Shown in pieces: positions 12,113 to 21,216 of a stretch of 64,000 nt of DNA (positions are counted from its first letter, which is position 1; each line of letters starts with the position of its first letter). The notes beneath the pieces were generated by a model. It worked only from the letters and a program-made list of their open reading frames with translations, was not told the origin of the DNA and did no database searches. Source of the DNA: Hyphomonadaceae bacterium (GTDB lineage: Bacteria; Pseudomonadota; Alphaproteobacteria; Caulobacterales; Hyphomonadaceae). The position numbers were made by a program, and so were the translations under genes. Location: NCBI GenBank assembly GCA_024743315.1, contig JANSWU010000004.1, positions 1 through 64,000 on the forward strand, in the 5' to 3' direction.

Positions 12113-12493
12113 TTATTTCAGCTCGACGGTTGCGCCGGCTTCTTCGAACTTCTTCTTGATTTCTTCGGCTTCGTCTTTTGCGACGCCTTCTTTGATCGGC
12201 TTCGGAGCCCCTTCTACGAGCTCTTTGGCTTCTTTCAGACCAAGGCCGCCCACGACTTCGCGGACAACTTTAATCACGTTGATTTTCTTGTCGCCTGGTG
12301 AGGTCAGGATGACGTCAAACTCGTCTTTCTCTTCAGCCGCCGCGCCGCCAGCGTCGCCGCCAGCTGCTGGGCCTGCAACAGCGACCGCTGCCGCAGCTTT
12401 GATGCCACGCTCTTCGAGAAAGTCGTTGAGTTCTTTTGCTTCAAGAATGGTGAGGCCGAGAAGCTCTTCACCAAGTTTTGCGATATCAGCCAT
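12113..12493 (-). CDS. rplL: 50S ribosomal protein L7/L12
   Basis: The 126-residue acidic stalk protein begins [20 protein letters not shown] at the ATG at 12493. An upstream in-frame extension to 12613 overlaps rplJ and is not conserved, so it is rejected. The N-terminal dimerisation/L10-binding segment is followed by an Ala/Gly-rich hinge (about residues 36-54). The C-terminal domain, with [21 protein letters not shown], recruits translational GTPases such as EF-Tu and EF-G. It lies 58 nt after rplJ and 165 nt before rpoB. Confidence 0.98.
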   Translation of the reverse strand: MADIAKLGEELLGLTILEAKELNDFLEERGIKAAAAVAVAGPAAGGDAGGAAAEEKDEFDVILTSPGDKKINVIKVVREVVGGLGLKEAKELVEGAPKPIKEGVAKDEAEEIKKKFEEAGATVELK

Positions 12494-12551
12494 TTTTCTG
12501 ATTTCCTGTTTCGGGTTGATGTGTTTGCTGGTCTTTGTTGTGGAATTGACC

Positions 12552-13067
12552 TTACGCCGCTGCCTGTTCGCCGATGGCGTTGATGGCGCCTGCCAGGCCT
12601 TGACCCGGTGCATTCAGACGCTGTCCAAGCTGGCTTGCTTGCCCCAAGAGGCGAGCAACAATCGTCGCAATCTGTTCCTCGCGAGATGGCATTTTGGAGA
12701 GCGCTGTAACGCCCGCCGCATCAAGAATCTCGTCTCCCATCATGCCGCCGACGATAACGAGCTTGTCATTATCCTTGGCGAACTCTGAAGCGCCCTTTGC
12801 CGCAGCAACGGGATCTTCAGCATAAGCAATGACGGTCTGGTCTACGAACAAGGCATTCGCCGCGTCGCCACCTTTTCCATCAAGCGCTTTTTTGAAGAGA
12901 CGGTTCTTGACCACTTTCGCTGTCGCACCCTGCTCACGCAGTTTGCCACGGAACTCAGTCATCTCCGCAACTGTAAGACCGGTATAGCGTGCCACGATGA
13001 CACTGCCTGAGTCAGCAATAACGCCTTCGAGCGTCTTGATGGCTTCGGCTTTTCCGGCTCTATCCAT
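12552..13067 (-). CDS. rplJ: 50S ribosomal protein L10
   Basis: The 171-residue protein begins [20 protein letters not shown] and has the L10 core, including [20 protein letters not shown] and the [12 protein letters not shown] segment. L10 anchors the L7/L12 dimers to 23S rRNA and, in complex with them, represses its own operon by binding the mRNA leader. A GGAG box precedes the ATG. Unusually, rplA does not lie directly upstream: a 470-nt gap and a plus-strand peptidase gene intervene, so rplJL must use its own promoter. Confidence 0.97.
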   Translation of the reverse strand: MDRAGKAEAIKTLEGVIADSGSVIVARYTGLTVAEMTEFRGKLREQGATAKVVKNRLFKKALDGKGGDAANALFVDQTVIAYAEDPVAAAKGASEFAKDNDKLVIVGGMMGDEILDAAGVTALSKMPSREEQIATIVARLLGQASQLGQRLNAPGQGLAGAINAIGEQAAA

Positions 13068-13537
13068 TACGGATCTCCTTCAAACAAGGCGACCGGACCA
13101 TCCGGGCGCCTGGGGTTGCCGTCGATGACGCCTTGGCGCCATGTCGAGCGCCTGCCCAGGGCATCCGCAGACCAGTCCAATCTGTGGCGGACCACAGACC
13201 AACCTGCATCACCCCGTCTATCAAAGGATTTACACTTCGAACAAAGCCACCCATGGTCTCGGACAGGAAACGGGAGACCGACGAATCGCCAATCTCCCGC
13301 AAGCCGCGTTCCTTAACCTTTCATCCACAGGGGCGCAACCCCTAAAAACAGAAAAGTCAAGGCTTTTTCGTTTTTCTCGATCCGACGGGCTCAGCGGAGG
13401 TTTTACCCCCTCGATCACGTCGCCCCAATCAGTCACCTCTGGCCAGACTGTAAAAAAGCAATCCAGCGGCGGACTAGACAATTGTAACCGAACGCTCTCT
13501 GTTGCGGCTCACCAGTATATTGGGAGAGCTGATCACA
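13068..13537 (-). promoter_or_regulatory. Divergent intergenic region: rplJ leader and M28 peptidase promoter
   Basis: This 470-nt gap separates rplJ (minus) from the M28 peptidase (plus). On the minus strand a TTGACT box at 13355-13360 is the best -35 candidate, but no convincing -10 was found 17 nt away. A GGGG/CCCC hairpin (about 13330-13343) lies close by. The remaining 250 nt before rplJ are long enough for an L10 leader autoregulatory structure, which was not resolved by eye. No open reading frame in the gap looks genuine. Confidence 0.3.
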
Positions 13538-15211
13538 ATGAATATGAAACTTGGCGTGGCCTTGAGCGCGCTGATCCTGGCCGCCGCCTGCCAACCGGGA
13601 ACGGCCCCGACCGAAACGACTGAAACCGATACCACCGCCAAGCTGACCGTACTGGATGCGAACCCGGACACGATCAAAGCGCATATGGCCTTTCTTGCGG
13701 ATGACAGTTTGCAAGGCCGTGAAGCTGGTACGCCGGGCTATGATGAAGCCGCCGCCTATGTCGCCACTGAAATGGAAAAGCTTGGCGTTGCGCCAGCTGG
13801 CGACGATGGCACCTATTTCCAGACGGTGCCGCTGCAGCGCTCTTACCGCGTACCGGACGCCCTGTCCTTCTCAGTCACCGAGACCGAAACCGGCGAAGAT
13901 CTCGGTTTTGAAATGAATGTCGACCATGTCGTTTATGGCTCAACCCGCGCCGCAGAGAGCGCGGTTGAAGCTGAGGCGGTGTTTGTCGGCTTCGGCGTCG
14001 TCGCCCCCGAGATTGGCCGCGATGATTATGAAGGACTCGACGTTGACGGCAAAATTGTCGTCACACTGAGCGGTACGCCAAAGGGCATCCAAACCGAGGA
14101 ACGGGCCTATTATGGCGCTCAAAAAGCCGCCGAAGCCTCCAAGCGCGGCGCGGTTGGCACGGTTTCGATGACCACGCCGACGCGCGAGCGGGTCTATTCC
14201 TTCGCGCGCCTGATCGGCGAAGGCCGACTTGAATCGGCGCGCATGAGCTGGTTGCAACCAAATGGCGAAACTTTCACCCGCGCTCCAAACCTGCAAGCCG
14301 CAGCTGGCCTGTCCATGGAAGGCGGCCGCAAACTGATCGAAGGCGCTGGCCAGGATTTTGACGCCATCATGGAAGCGGCTGAAGCCGAAGGCGGACCGGT
14401 TCAGGGCTTTGACCTGCCTTACACGATCTCGATCAGCCAAAACTCGACATTGGACGTGGTCGAGTCTGACAATGTCATCGGCATGATTGAAGGCTCTGAC
14501 CCAGACCTCAAGGACGAAGTCATCGTCCTGACCGCCCACCTGGATCATATCGGCCTGTCGCAATCCTTTGAGGAAGACAAGATCAATAATGGTGCGCTCG
14601 ATAATGCCGCAGGCGTTTCGACCATGCTCGAAGTGGCGCGCATGGTGTTGGAGGGCGAGCGTCCCCGCCGTTCGATCATGTTGCTGCTGGTCACGGCCGA
14701 GGAAAAAGGCCTGCTGGGCGCGCAATATTTCGCCCAGAACCCGACCGTCGATGCCTCCCGCATTGTCGGCAATGTCAATCTCGACATGCCCGTCCTGACC
14801 TATGCGTTCGAAGACGTGGTGGCGTTCGGCTCGGATCGCTCGACCATCGCCTCCGCGGTTGAGAAAGCCGCAAGCGAAATGGGCATGACGCTAAGCCCGG
14901 ATCCATTCCCGGATCAGGGCCTGTTTACCCGCTCTGACCATTTCCGCCTGGTCGAGATTGGCGTGCCGTCCATCTTCCTCGCCACCGGATTTGCCAATGG
15001 CGGTGAAGAGGCCTGGGCGACGCATTTCGCGCAGAATTATCACCGCCCGTCAGACGATATGGACAATAATATCGATTTCGATGCCGCGGCGCGGTTTGCC
15101 GAAATCAATGCCCGGATCGCGCTCGAACTCGCCAATCGCGACGAGCGTCCGCTCTGGAACAAGGATGATTTCTTCGCCCGCAAATTCAACGGGCCACAAG
15201 TCGCGGAATAG
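13538..15211 (+). CDS. M28-family metallopeptidase, exported, PA-domain containing
   Basis: This is a 557-residue zinc exopeptidase of the M28 family. The ATG at 13538 is chosen because a GGGAGAG box lies 9 nt upstream; an in-frame TTG at 13502 is weaker. The N-terminus MNMKLGVALSALILAAACQ is a signal peptide ending in a lipobox-like AAAC, so the protein is probably a lipoprotein, although Ala rather than Leu stands at -3. A PA-like insert occupies about residues 100-260. Expected metal ligands are visible: H334, D355, E389, D416 and H502, with E388 as the likely base. It probably trims peptides in the periplasm. It lies against the ribosomal gene direction, between rplJ and rplA. Confidence 0.9.
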   Translation: MNMKLGVALSALILAAACQPGTAPTETTETDTTAKLTVLDANPDTIKAHMAFLADDSLQGREAGTPGYDEAAAYVATEMEKLGVAPAGDDGTYFQTVPLQRSYRVPDALSFSVTETETGEDLGFEMNVDHVVYGSTRAAESAVEAEAVFVGFGVVAPEIGRDDYEGLDVDGKIVVTLSGTPKGIQTEERAYYGAQKAAEASKRGAVGTVSMTTPTRERVYSFARLIGEGRLESARMSWLQPNGETFTRAPNLQAAAGLSMEGGRKLIEGAGQDFDAIMEAAEAEGGPVQGFDLPYTISISQNSTLDVVESDNVIGMIEGSDPDLKDEVIVLTAHLDHIGLSQSFEEDKINNGALDNAAGVSTMLEVARMVLEGERPRRSIMLLLVTAEEKGLLGAQYFAQNPTVDASRIVGNVNLDMPVLTYAFEDVVAFGSDRSTIASAVEKAASEMGMTLSPDPFPDQGLFTRSDHFRLVEIGVPSIFLATGFANGGEEAWATHFAQNYHRPSDDMDNNIDFDAAARFAEINARIALELANRDERPLWNKDDFFARKFNGPQVAE

Positions 15212-15253
15212 GTCCTCAAATCGGCAGGCGTCGAACCCGACATCCGCTCCCGG

Positions 15254-15277
15254 TCATCCCCGCCTGCGCGGGGATGA
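15254..15277. repeat. Short palindromic repeat (family found again at 60.9 kb)
   Basis: TCATCCCCGC (15254-15263) and GCGGGGATGA (15268-15277) form a perfect 10-bp stem with a 4-nt loop. The string ATCCCCGCCTGCGCGGGGAT plus GAGCG recurs identically at 60967-60991, and an inverted variant lies at 60909-60933. This makes it an interspersed REP-like element rather than a gene-specific terminator. Confidence 0.65.
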
Positions 15278-15333
15278 GCGTATATTGGTTGCTCTACATG
15301 CGCAGGGATCGACGGATGGCCCCATCAGCCAAT

Positions 15334-15367
15334 AAAAAGCCCGCCAGAGAGATCCGGCGGGCTTTTT
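15334..15367. terminator. Bidirectional intrinsic terminator between M28 peptidase and rplA
   Basis: AAAAAGCCCGCC (15334-15345) and GGCGGGCTTTTT (15356-15367) form a perfect 12-bp hairpin whose A/T ends give U-runs on both strands. It terminates the plus-strand peptidase transcript and the minus-strand rplK-rplA transcript, whose stop is at 15385. Confidence 0.88.
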
Positions 15368-15384
15368 CTATTGTGTTTTATCAC

Positions 15385-16077
15385 TCAGCTCGCGATCGCG
15401 TCGCCTGTATCGACTGCGACGCCTGGACCCATGGTCGAGCTCAGGGCGATTTTCTTCACATACGTGCCTTTGGCGCCAGATGGCTTGGCCTTCATCAGCG
15501 CATCGACAAAGGCGCGAACGTTTTTCTCGATCGCATCTTCCGTGAACGAGGCCTTGCCAATGCCGGCATGGATGATGCCGAGCTTTTCAACCCGGAACTC
15601 AACTGAGCCGCCTTTGGCGTCTTTGACCGCCTGGCCAACATTTGGCGTGACGGTTCCAACTTTCGGGTTTGGCATCAGGCCGCGTGGCCCGAGGATCTTA
15701 CCGAGACGTCCGACAACAGACATCATGTCTGGCGATGCAATCACCCGGTCAAAGTCTGACTTGCCGTTCTGGATCTCTTCCATCAGGTCTTCGGCACCAA
15801 CAATCTCGGCGCCAGCTTCACGGGCTTCGTCCGCCTTTGCATCACGGGCAAACACCGCGACGCGGACGTCTTTACCAGTGCCAGAGGGCAGCGAGACAAC
15901 GCCGCGAACCATCTGATCGGCATATTTGGGGTCAACGCCGAGATTGACGGCGATCTCTACAGTCTCGTCAAATTTCGAGGTGGCGTTTGATTTAACCAAC
16001 TTCACTGCGTCTGCGACGCTATACAATGTATCTGCATCGACGGTTTCGACGGCAGCGCGATAACGTTTTCCAGCCAT
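15385..16077 (-). CDS. rplA: 50S ribosomal protein L1
   Basis: The 230-residue protein has normal L1 length and opens [20 protein letters not shown]. It contains the L1 signature region around GADFDRVIA-like residues ([34 protein letters not shown]) and the conserved [18 protein letters not shown]1 forms the mobile stalk at the ribosomal E site and in other bacteria represses the L11 operon. It follows rplK by 5 nt. A strong bidirectional terminator lies just after it, which cuts this pair off from rplJL. Confidence 0.98.
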   Translation of the reverse strand: MAGKRYRAAVETVDADTLYSVADAVKLVKSNATSKFDETVEIAVNLGVDPKYADQMVRGVVSLPSGTGKDVRVAVFARDAKADEAREAGAEIVGAEDLMEEIQNGKSDFDRVIASPDMMSVVGRLGKILGPRGLMPNPKVGTVTPNVGQAVKDAKGGSVEFRVEKLGIIHAGIGKASFTEDAIEKNVRAFVDALMKAKPSGAKGTYVKKIALSSTMGPGVAVDTGDAIAS

Positions 16078-16082
16078 TGCTC

Positions 16083-16511
16083 TTACTCCGTCACTTCGAG
16101 ACCCATTGAGCGCGCAGAGCCCTCAATGATCTTGGTTGCTTGATCGAGATCGTTGGCATTCAGGTCAGCCATTTTCTGCTCAGCAATGTCGCGGCACTGA
16201 GCGCGGGTGACCTTGCCGGCAACCGAACGACCGGGCTCTTGCGATCCTGATTTCAGGCCAGCGGCCTTTTTCAGCAGCACAGATGCCGGTGCGGTTTTGA
16301 CGATGAAAGTGAACGACTTGTCCTGATAATAGTCGATGACGACCGGCAGCGGCAGGCCTTTTTCCATCTTCTCTGTCTTGGCGTTGAACGCCTTACAGAA
16401 TTCCATAATATTGATGCCGCGCTGACCGAGCGCCGGACCAACAGGGGGCGATGGGTTTGCAGCACCGGCAGGAATCTGGAGCTTCAGCTGCCCCAGCAGT
16501 TTCTTAGCCAT
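16083..16511 (-). CDS. rplK: 50S ribosomal protein L11
   Basis: The 142-residue protein begins [20 protein letters not shown] at the ATG at 16511. In-frame codons up to 16670 are not conserved and contain the likely promoter, so they are excluded. The proline-rich [21 protein letters not shown] loop, which binds thiostrepton-type antibiotics and GTPase factors, is intact, and the C-terminal 23S rRNA-binding domain is complete. It is the first gene of the rplK-rplA pair. The nusG and secE genes, often just upstream, are absent from this window. Confidence 0.98.
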   Translation of the reverse strand: MAKKLLGQLKLQIPAGAANPSPPVGPALGQRGINIMEFCKAFNAKTEKMEKGLPLPVVIDYYQDKSFTFIVKTAPASVLLKKAAGLKSGSQEPGRSVAGKVTRAQCRDIAEQKMADLNANDLDQATKIIEGSARSMGLEVTE

Positions 16512-16641
16512 GATAGCCTCTCTGGCAAATGCGGTGTCTGGTGGTCTTTCGATCCAGACGCCAGGGTTTAGAGGGTTCGTGGTTCGGGCTGGCTGCCCCT
16601 CCCACAAACGGTTGTATGTCACTCTGATGAGCGAGCGCTGG

Positions 16642-16670
16642 GCTAAAGCATCTTGTTGCGCGCGGGTCAA
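16642..16670 (-). promoter_or_regulatory. Putative rplK-rplA promoter
   Basis: On the minus strand TTGACC (16665-16670) is followed after 17 nt by TTTAGC, which lies within GCTTTAGC (16642-16649). GCTTTAGC resembles the Caulobacter-type -10 consensus GCTANAWC. It lies about 130 nt upstream of the rplK ATG. Called on sequence alone. Confidence 0.4.
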
Positions 16671-16808
16671 GCGCCTGAGTGTAGCCCTGGCGTCCCGATT
16701 AACTCACAAATACTTCACAAATCCAGCTCGAGGGTTGTCACTGACCCTTAACTTATGTTGGCAATAAAGCAGACAAGAAAGAAGTTCTGTGTGTGGAGTG
16801 TAGAACAT

Positions 16809-18479
16809 ATGGCCAAGTCAAAACTTTCGAATATCGTCTCCGTGGCGACCCTGCTGGCGAGCGGCGCCATCCTGGCCGCCTGTGGCGGCGGTGGCGGCGG
16901 AGGTGGCAGCACGGGCACGCCCATCCTGCCAGTCGTTTCCCCGCCGCCTCCACCCGCATCAGGTCCGACTTGGCAACAGGGTGTGTTTGAGCCGGCAACC
17001 ACTTTCAAAGACCAATGTGAAACGCCGCGGTCAGGCGTGGACATTGAAGGCAATCCATTTCCTGATGAGCAAGGCTCACTGATCGAAGAGCAGCTCTGGC
17101 TGCGGTCTTGGACGAATGAGACTTATCTTTGGAATGACGAAGTGGTCGACCGGGATCCCGCTGGCTTTGCCACCGCGCAAGCCTATTTCGATGTCTTGAA
17201 AACCGATGCCGTGGAACCCTCAGGCGAAGACCGTGACGATTTCCATTTCAGCGAACTCACCGAAGACTTTCTGGCGTCGCGGAATTCGGTCGGGAACCCC
17301 GGCTATGGGGCCGAATATGCAATTATTGAAGGCTCACCACCCCGAGATATCCGGATCGCTTATTTTGAACCTGGATCGCCTGCGGGAACCGCCATTGGCG
17401 GGCAAATCCCGCTCCCCCGCGGGTCAAGAATCCTCGAGATCAATGGCCAGGATGTGATCAATGGATTTCGCACCCAAGCCGAAGTCGACGTCTTGATCGA
17501 CCTTCTATTTCCATCCGAAAACGGGCTGACACGAGAGTTTCGGGTTGAAGACACTGATGGCACGGTTCGCACCGTCAGTCTGACCACCGAGGACATTATC
17601 AGACAGCCCATTCTTGAAACCAAAGTCATCACGGATGGTGCGGACAAGATCGGTTATATTGCTTTCAACACGTTCAGCCCGTTCTCTTCCGAAGAGGCGA
17701 TTATTACGGCGATTGAGCAGGTTGAAGCAGAAAACGTCACGGATCTGGTCTTGGATCTGCGCTACAATGGCGGCGGATTGCTCGCGGTTGCGGCCCAGCT
17801 CGGTTACATGATCGCAGGTCCGGCCCAAACCAATGGCAAGGATTTTGAGCGTTTTATCTTCAATGCAGATGCTGGCAATCTGAACCCAGTCGACGGCACC
17901 GTAAACCAACCCTTCCCATTTATCAGCACTGTCATCAAATTTGATGACAATTCATCCCTCGTCGAAAACGCGCCCTTGCCCTCGCTGGACTTGAATCGCG
18001 TCTTCATTCTCTCAACCGGGGATACCTGCAGCGCCAGTGAAGCGGTGATTAACGGTCTCCGCGGCATTGACGTCGAAGTTATCCTGATCGGCGACACGAC
18101 GTGCGGTAAGCCCTATGGCTTTTTCCCACAGGACAATTGTGGTCGGACCTATTACACGATCCAGTTCCAAGGCGCGAATGATAAGGGCTTTGGAGACTTC
18201 GCCGATGGCTTTATCCCGGCCAATTCGAGCGCCGCATTTGGCGTCAGCGTGCCGGGCTGCCAGGTTGCGGACGATTTCACCAAACCCCTTGGAGATGAAA
18301 CCGAGCGCCTGCTCGCCGCCGCATTAGACTATCGCACGACCGGCGCGTGCCCAACGGTGACGACCAAAACGGCGACCAGTTTTACCGCCAACAAGTCTGG
18401 ACCGGGATCGATCGGAGAAGACATACGGCGCCAGAAATACTATCTCGAGAATGTGCGTGATTTGAGGATGCCTAAATGA
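16809..18479 (+). CDS. S41-family (C-terminal processing) peptidase lipoprotein
   Basis: This is a 556-residue exported serine protease. The ATG at 16809 gives a clean signal peptide ending in the lipobox LAAC with Cys25 as the lipidation site. A run of eight glycines and a Pro-rich linker follow. The middle carries a PDZ-like segment (about residues 190-260). The S41 domain contains the Ser/Lys dyad: Ser408 in TCSASE and Lys434 in TCGKPYG. A conserved block, LVLDLRYNGGG, is also present. It probably degrades or trims proteins at the outer membrane. The stop overlaps the next gene by 4 nt (ATGA), so the two are translationally coupled. Confidence 0.9.
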   Translation: MAKSKLSNIVSVATLLASGAILAACGGGGGGGGSTGTPILPVVSPPPPPASGPTWQQGVFEPATTFKDQCETPRSGVDIEGNPFPDEQGSLIEEQLWLRSWTNETYLWNDEVVDRDPAGFATAQAYFDVLKTDAVEPSGEDRDDFHFSELTEDFLASRNSVGNPGYGAEYAIIEGSPPRDIRIAYFEPGSPAGTAIGGQIPLPRGSRILEINGQDVINGFRTQAEVDVLIDLLFPSENGLTREFRVEDTDGTVRTVSLTTEDIIRQPILETKVITDGADKIGYIAFNTFSPFSSEEAIITAIEQVEAENVTDLVLDLRYNGGGLLAVAAQLGYMIAGPAQTNGKDFERFIFNADAGNLNPVDGTVNQPFPFISTVIKFDDNSSLVENAPLPSLDLNRVFILSTGDTCSASEAVINGLRGIDVEVILIGDTTCGKPYGFFPQDNCGRTYYTIQFQGANDKGFGDFADGFIPANSSAAFGVSVPGCQVADDFTKPLGDETERLLAAALDYRTTGACPTVTTKTATSFTANKSGPGSIGEDIRRQKYYLENVRDLRMPK

Positions 18480-18829
18480 TCCGTGCCACTGCTTTGATGA
18501 TCGGAATGATGGCGATGGCTGGTTGCCAACACGCAAATGACAGCGCAGTGCCTGCGGTTCTGACCGAAGCTTCCGACGAAACTCTCAACGCGCTTCACAG
18601 CCAGCTTGTGACAGCAATGGACAAGGCTGGGTATAAACTCAGTTCCACCGACCTGACGACGAGTTCGACCGTGACCTTGAGGCCACCGCCGCTCGGCCCG
18701 AATGAAACGCACAGCACCGCCATGCCCATCCAGCTGGACCTGATGTTGGAGGGCGAGACCTGTTTTGCCATGCGGGCAGGTACCGATCAGCGCATCGAAC
18801 TGGTCGGCATTACTTGCCAAGCCGCCTGA
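18476..18829 (+). CDS. Small lipoprotein coupled to the S41 peptidase
   Basis: The 117-residue protein begins MIRATALMIGMMAMAGCQ, a short signal peptide with lipobox MAGC. No known domain was recognised. The mature part has two further cysteines (in ETCFAM and ITCQAA) that could form a disulfide. Its ATG overlaps the S41 peptidase stop codon by 4 nt, and a strong terminator follows it, so it is expressed with the protease. A role as partner or inhibitor of the protease is a reasonable guess from position only. Confidence 0.7.
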   Translation: MIRATALMIGMMAMAGCQHANDSAVPAVLTEASDETLNALHSQLVTAMDKAGYKLSSTDLTTSSTVTLRPPPLGPNETHSTAMPIQLDLMLEGETCFAMRAGTDQRIELVGITCQAA

Positions 18830-18855
18830 GCGTCAGACCACAGATCCTCAAAAAA

Positions 18856-18879
18856 AGCCCGCTCAAATCTGAGCGGGCT
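18856..18879. terminator. Bidirectional terminator after the S41 operon
   Basis: AGCCCGCTCA (18856-18865) and TGAGCGGGCT (18870-18879) form a 10-bp hairpin with a 4-nt loop. It is preceded by six A and followed by a T-rich stretch, so it can serve the plus-strand S41 pair and the minus-strand M48 gene. Confidence 0.85.
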
Positions 18880-18904
18880 GTTTCTTTTTCTGATCGCCAA
18901 ACGC

Positions 18905-19819
18905 CTAGATAAAGGCGTAGCCATTGGCATTGATATAATTGATCAACTCATTCCGGCGGCGGCCCGGGTCCGGGTGAGTCGACATGAATTCTGGCGGACG
19001 ATTGCCTGAACTCTTCTTGTCCATCAATTCCCAAAGACGCGGCGCCTGGGTGACATCATAGCCAGCCTTGTACATGTAATCGACGCCGAGCTTGTCGGCC
19101 TGCAATTCATGGTTCCGGCTGTACGGCAACAGAACACCGAACTGGATCGCCGCGCCACCAAGAGCCGCGATCGTGTTTCCATATTGTCTCAACTCGTCGG
19201 ATTGTGCGATCGCAATTGATCCCGCGACCATGGTCACCTGCGCAGCCATTTGCGCAGAAGCTCGCGCCGCGGAGTGACGCCCATCAATATGTCCGGCTTC
19301 GTGGCCCAGGATCGATGCCAGCTGGTCATCATTTTCGGTCAGCTCGGTGATCCCGCGATACACCCCGACCTGTTGGCCGGGCATCACGAACGCATTGATG
19401 TCATCGGTGTCAAACACCGCGACTTCCCATTCGCTCGGCACATAGGCGACATCCTGATTATACTTGTCACGCAGGGCTGCTGTGCGACCTTTGGCCGTGC
19501 GATCCCAGGTATTAAGCACGCGTCCGCGCAGGCGACTATCACCGGTTTGCGGGGTCTGTTTCTTCATTTCAGCCCAGGCGGTGGTCGACATCGCGGCCAG
19601 GGAGGCATTGTCAAAACCTGGCAAGATGAGCTGCTGTTCTCCGGTCACGGGATTGGTTGAACACCCGGTCACGATTGGCACAATTGTGCCGCAAGCGAGA
19701 CCTCGAATCATGGCGCGACGCGACAGACGCAAACGCGGCGCCTTGTCGAGAAAATCGCGTGGGGCATCGATCCGGTCGCCCGTCTCGATCATCTCATCAG
19801 TAATCAGCAAATCGCTCAT
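18905..19819 (-). CDS. M48-family metalloprotease, TAT-type lipoprotein
   Basis: This 304-residue zinc protease resembles the LoiP/YcaL or BepA-like M48C group. The ATG at 19819 is preferred because AGGGAG lies 8 nt upstream; a GTG two codons earlier is possible. Near residue 33 is a twin-arginine motif (LRLSRRAMIRG) followed by a hydrophobic stretch and the lipobox VTGC with Cys53. The zinc site is HEAGH (H173, E174, H177), with a downstream HELQADKLG providing the third ligand. It probably degrades misfolded outer-membrane proteins in the periplasm. No partner gene adjoins it. Confidence 0.88.
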   Translation of the reverse strand: MSDLLITDEMIETGDRIDAPRDFLDKAPRLRLSRRAMIRGLACGTIVPIVTGCSTNPVTGEQQLILPGFDNASLAAMSTTAWAEMKKQTPQTGDSRLRGRVLNTWDRTAKGRTAALRDKYNQDVAYVPSEWEVAVFDTDDINAFVMPGQQVGVYRGITELTENDDQLASILGHEAGHIDGRHSAARASAQMAAQVTMVAGSIAIAQSDELRQYGNTIAALGGAAIQFGVLLPYSRNHELQADKLGVDYMYKAGYDVTQAPRLWELMDKKSSGNRPPEFMSTHPDPGRRRNELINYINANGYAFI

Positions 19820-19956
19820 AGGCACATCTCCCTTTGTGTCACCAACAGCCTAGCGCCGAACAGGGTCCGACGCAAAACTTATGGTTACTCAATTGCTTGC
19901 ACACAAAATCGCATGCGTCACGTGAATGCTGGATGAAGCCGGCCCTGGACTGTCGT

Positions 19957-21216
19957 TCAGGCTGTGACCATCAGCTCTTTCGCCTGGCCGACCCAGTTTT
20001 CGCGGCTCACCCGTCCTTTGAAGGAAAGGTGGTTTTCGATCCAGGTTTCGTTCTCTGGCAGCCATTCGGCAATCTGAGAGAAGCGCCAGATTCCGAGACC
20101 GTTCAGGACTTCGGCGATGCGCGGGCCAATTCCGGTGATCGCGGTCAAATCATCTCCGCCTTCAGACGGCTTTTCAATCTGCAAGGGCTGAACGCCCTCA
20201 AGTTCCGCCAGCATGGCTTCTGAAGGATGCACTTCGGGCTCAGCGGCAGCCGTTGGCTCGGGTGCAGGCGCTGGTTCCGTCTCGGGCTCGGCCTCTGGCT
20301 CGGGTGCAGGTTCGGACTCCGCCACAGCTTCAATTTCAGGCGCGGGCTCAGCGGGTGCCTCCATCGCTTCCGTCTCGGCAGACGGCGCATCGTCAGCGCT
20401 CTCCTCAAAATAAGCGAGACGACCTTCAAGATAGCGATTGCGCCACCGCAAGCGAGCGAGCTCTTCATCTGCAGCCGCTTTTTCCGCCTCGTCGGTATCG
20501 ACTACCGGGATCGGCGCGACCACGGCCGGGCTCGGGTCAACCGGTTCTGGTGCAGGCGGCGTCGCCTCGGCGTCCATCAGCTTGCTCTCAAGCGAGTCAA
20601 CGCGGAGGCGCAGATAGGAATTTTGCCAGTTCAGCTTTTCGAGGTCTGGCCCGACGGCCGCTTCAACCACTGGTACCGCCGCTGGTTCGGTCTCGGTTTC
20701 CGCAGCCGCCGCATGAGCGGCAGAGATATCGGCCTCTAGGGATGCCACGCGGCTTTCCAACCAAGCGTTGCGATCCTTCAGCTCGGTCAGTTCTTTCTGA
20801 TCATCATCCGACAAGACCGCGCCAGCCACCGCTCCAGCTGCAGCCGCGCCGACATTTTGCAGGACATTAGTGCCTCCGGACGGCTCGGATTTCAGCGCTT
20901 CGAGTTCAGCCCGGGCCGCGCTCAGCTCGTCGCCAAGAGACGCGATGCGAGTCTCCCGTTCGTCGAGCTCAGCGCGCAGCGTATCATCGCCAACCACGGT
21001 TTGGGCTGACTCTTCTTTGCGTTTGCGCTGTGCCGTATACAACGCGTCGATCTCAGCTTTTGCCTGGGTCAGTTCAGTTTTCGCTATTTCGCGCTCGACA
21101 GTGGCCTTGCGCACGCGATTGCTCGCCAGCAAGCCCCGGAAAGAAAAGCCAAATAACAGGCCGAGCACGGTGGCGGCGGCGAGCGCCATCCACATATTCG
21201 CAATAATCCACTGCAT
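19957..21216 (-). CDS. Membrane-anchored coiled-coil protein with C-terminal helix-hairpin-helix-like domain
   Basis: The 419-residue protein has one N-terminal membrane segment (about residues 8-28) and a long charged coiled coil (about 35-170). A very acidic Pro/Ala/Glu-rich linker follows (about 200-340). The C-terminal domain contains DDLTAITGIGPRIAEVLNGLG, of the H3TH/helix-hairpin-helix type found in many predicted DNA-binding or flap-nuclease-like proteins. Its ATG directly abuts the stop codon of the OmpA-like gene upstream, so the two are co-translated. The layout suggests a protein linking the envelope to another molecule. Function is unknown, and DNA binding is not shown. Confidence 0.75.
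   Translation of the reverse strand: MQWIIANMWMALAAATVLGLLFGFSFRGLLASNRVRKATVEREIAKTELTQAKAEIDALYTAQRKRKEESAQTVVGDDTLRAELDERETRIASLGDELSAARAELEALKSEPSGGTNVLQNVGAAAAGAVAGAVLSDDDQKELTELKDRNAWLESRVASLEADISAAHAAAAETETEPAAVPVVEAAVGPDLEKLNWQNSYLRLRVDSLESKLMDAEATPPAPEPVDPSPAVVAPIPVVDTDEAEKAAADEELARLRWRNRYLEGRLAYFEESADDAPSAETEAMEAPAEPAPEIEAVAESEPAPEPEAEPETEPAPAPEPTAAAEPEVHPSEAMLAELEGVQPLQIEKPSEGGDDLTAITGIGPRIAEVLNGLGIWRFSQIAEWLPENETWIENHLSFKGRVSRENWVGQAKELMVTA

Noticed and set aside
12494-12613. Longer start for rplL overlapping rplJ
   Set aside because: The extension is the frame-shifted end of rplJ; the conserved L7/L12 N-terminus begins at 12493.
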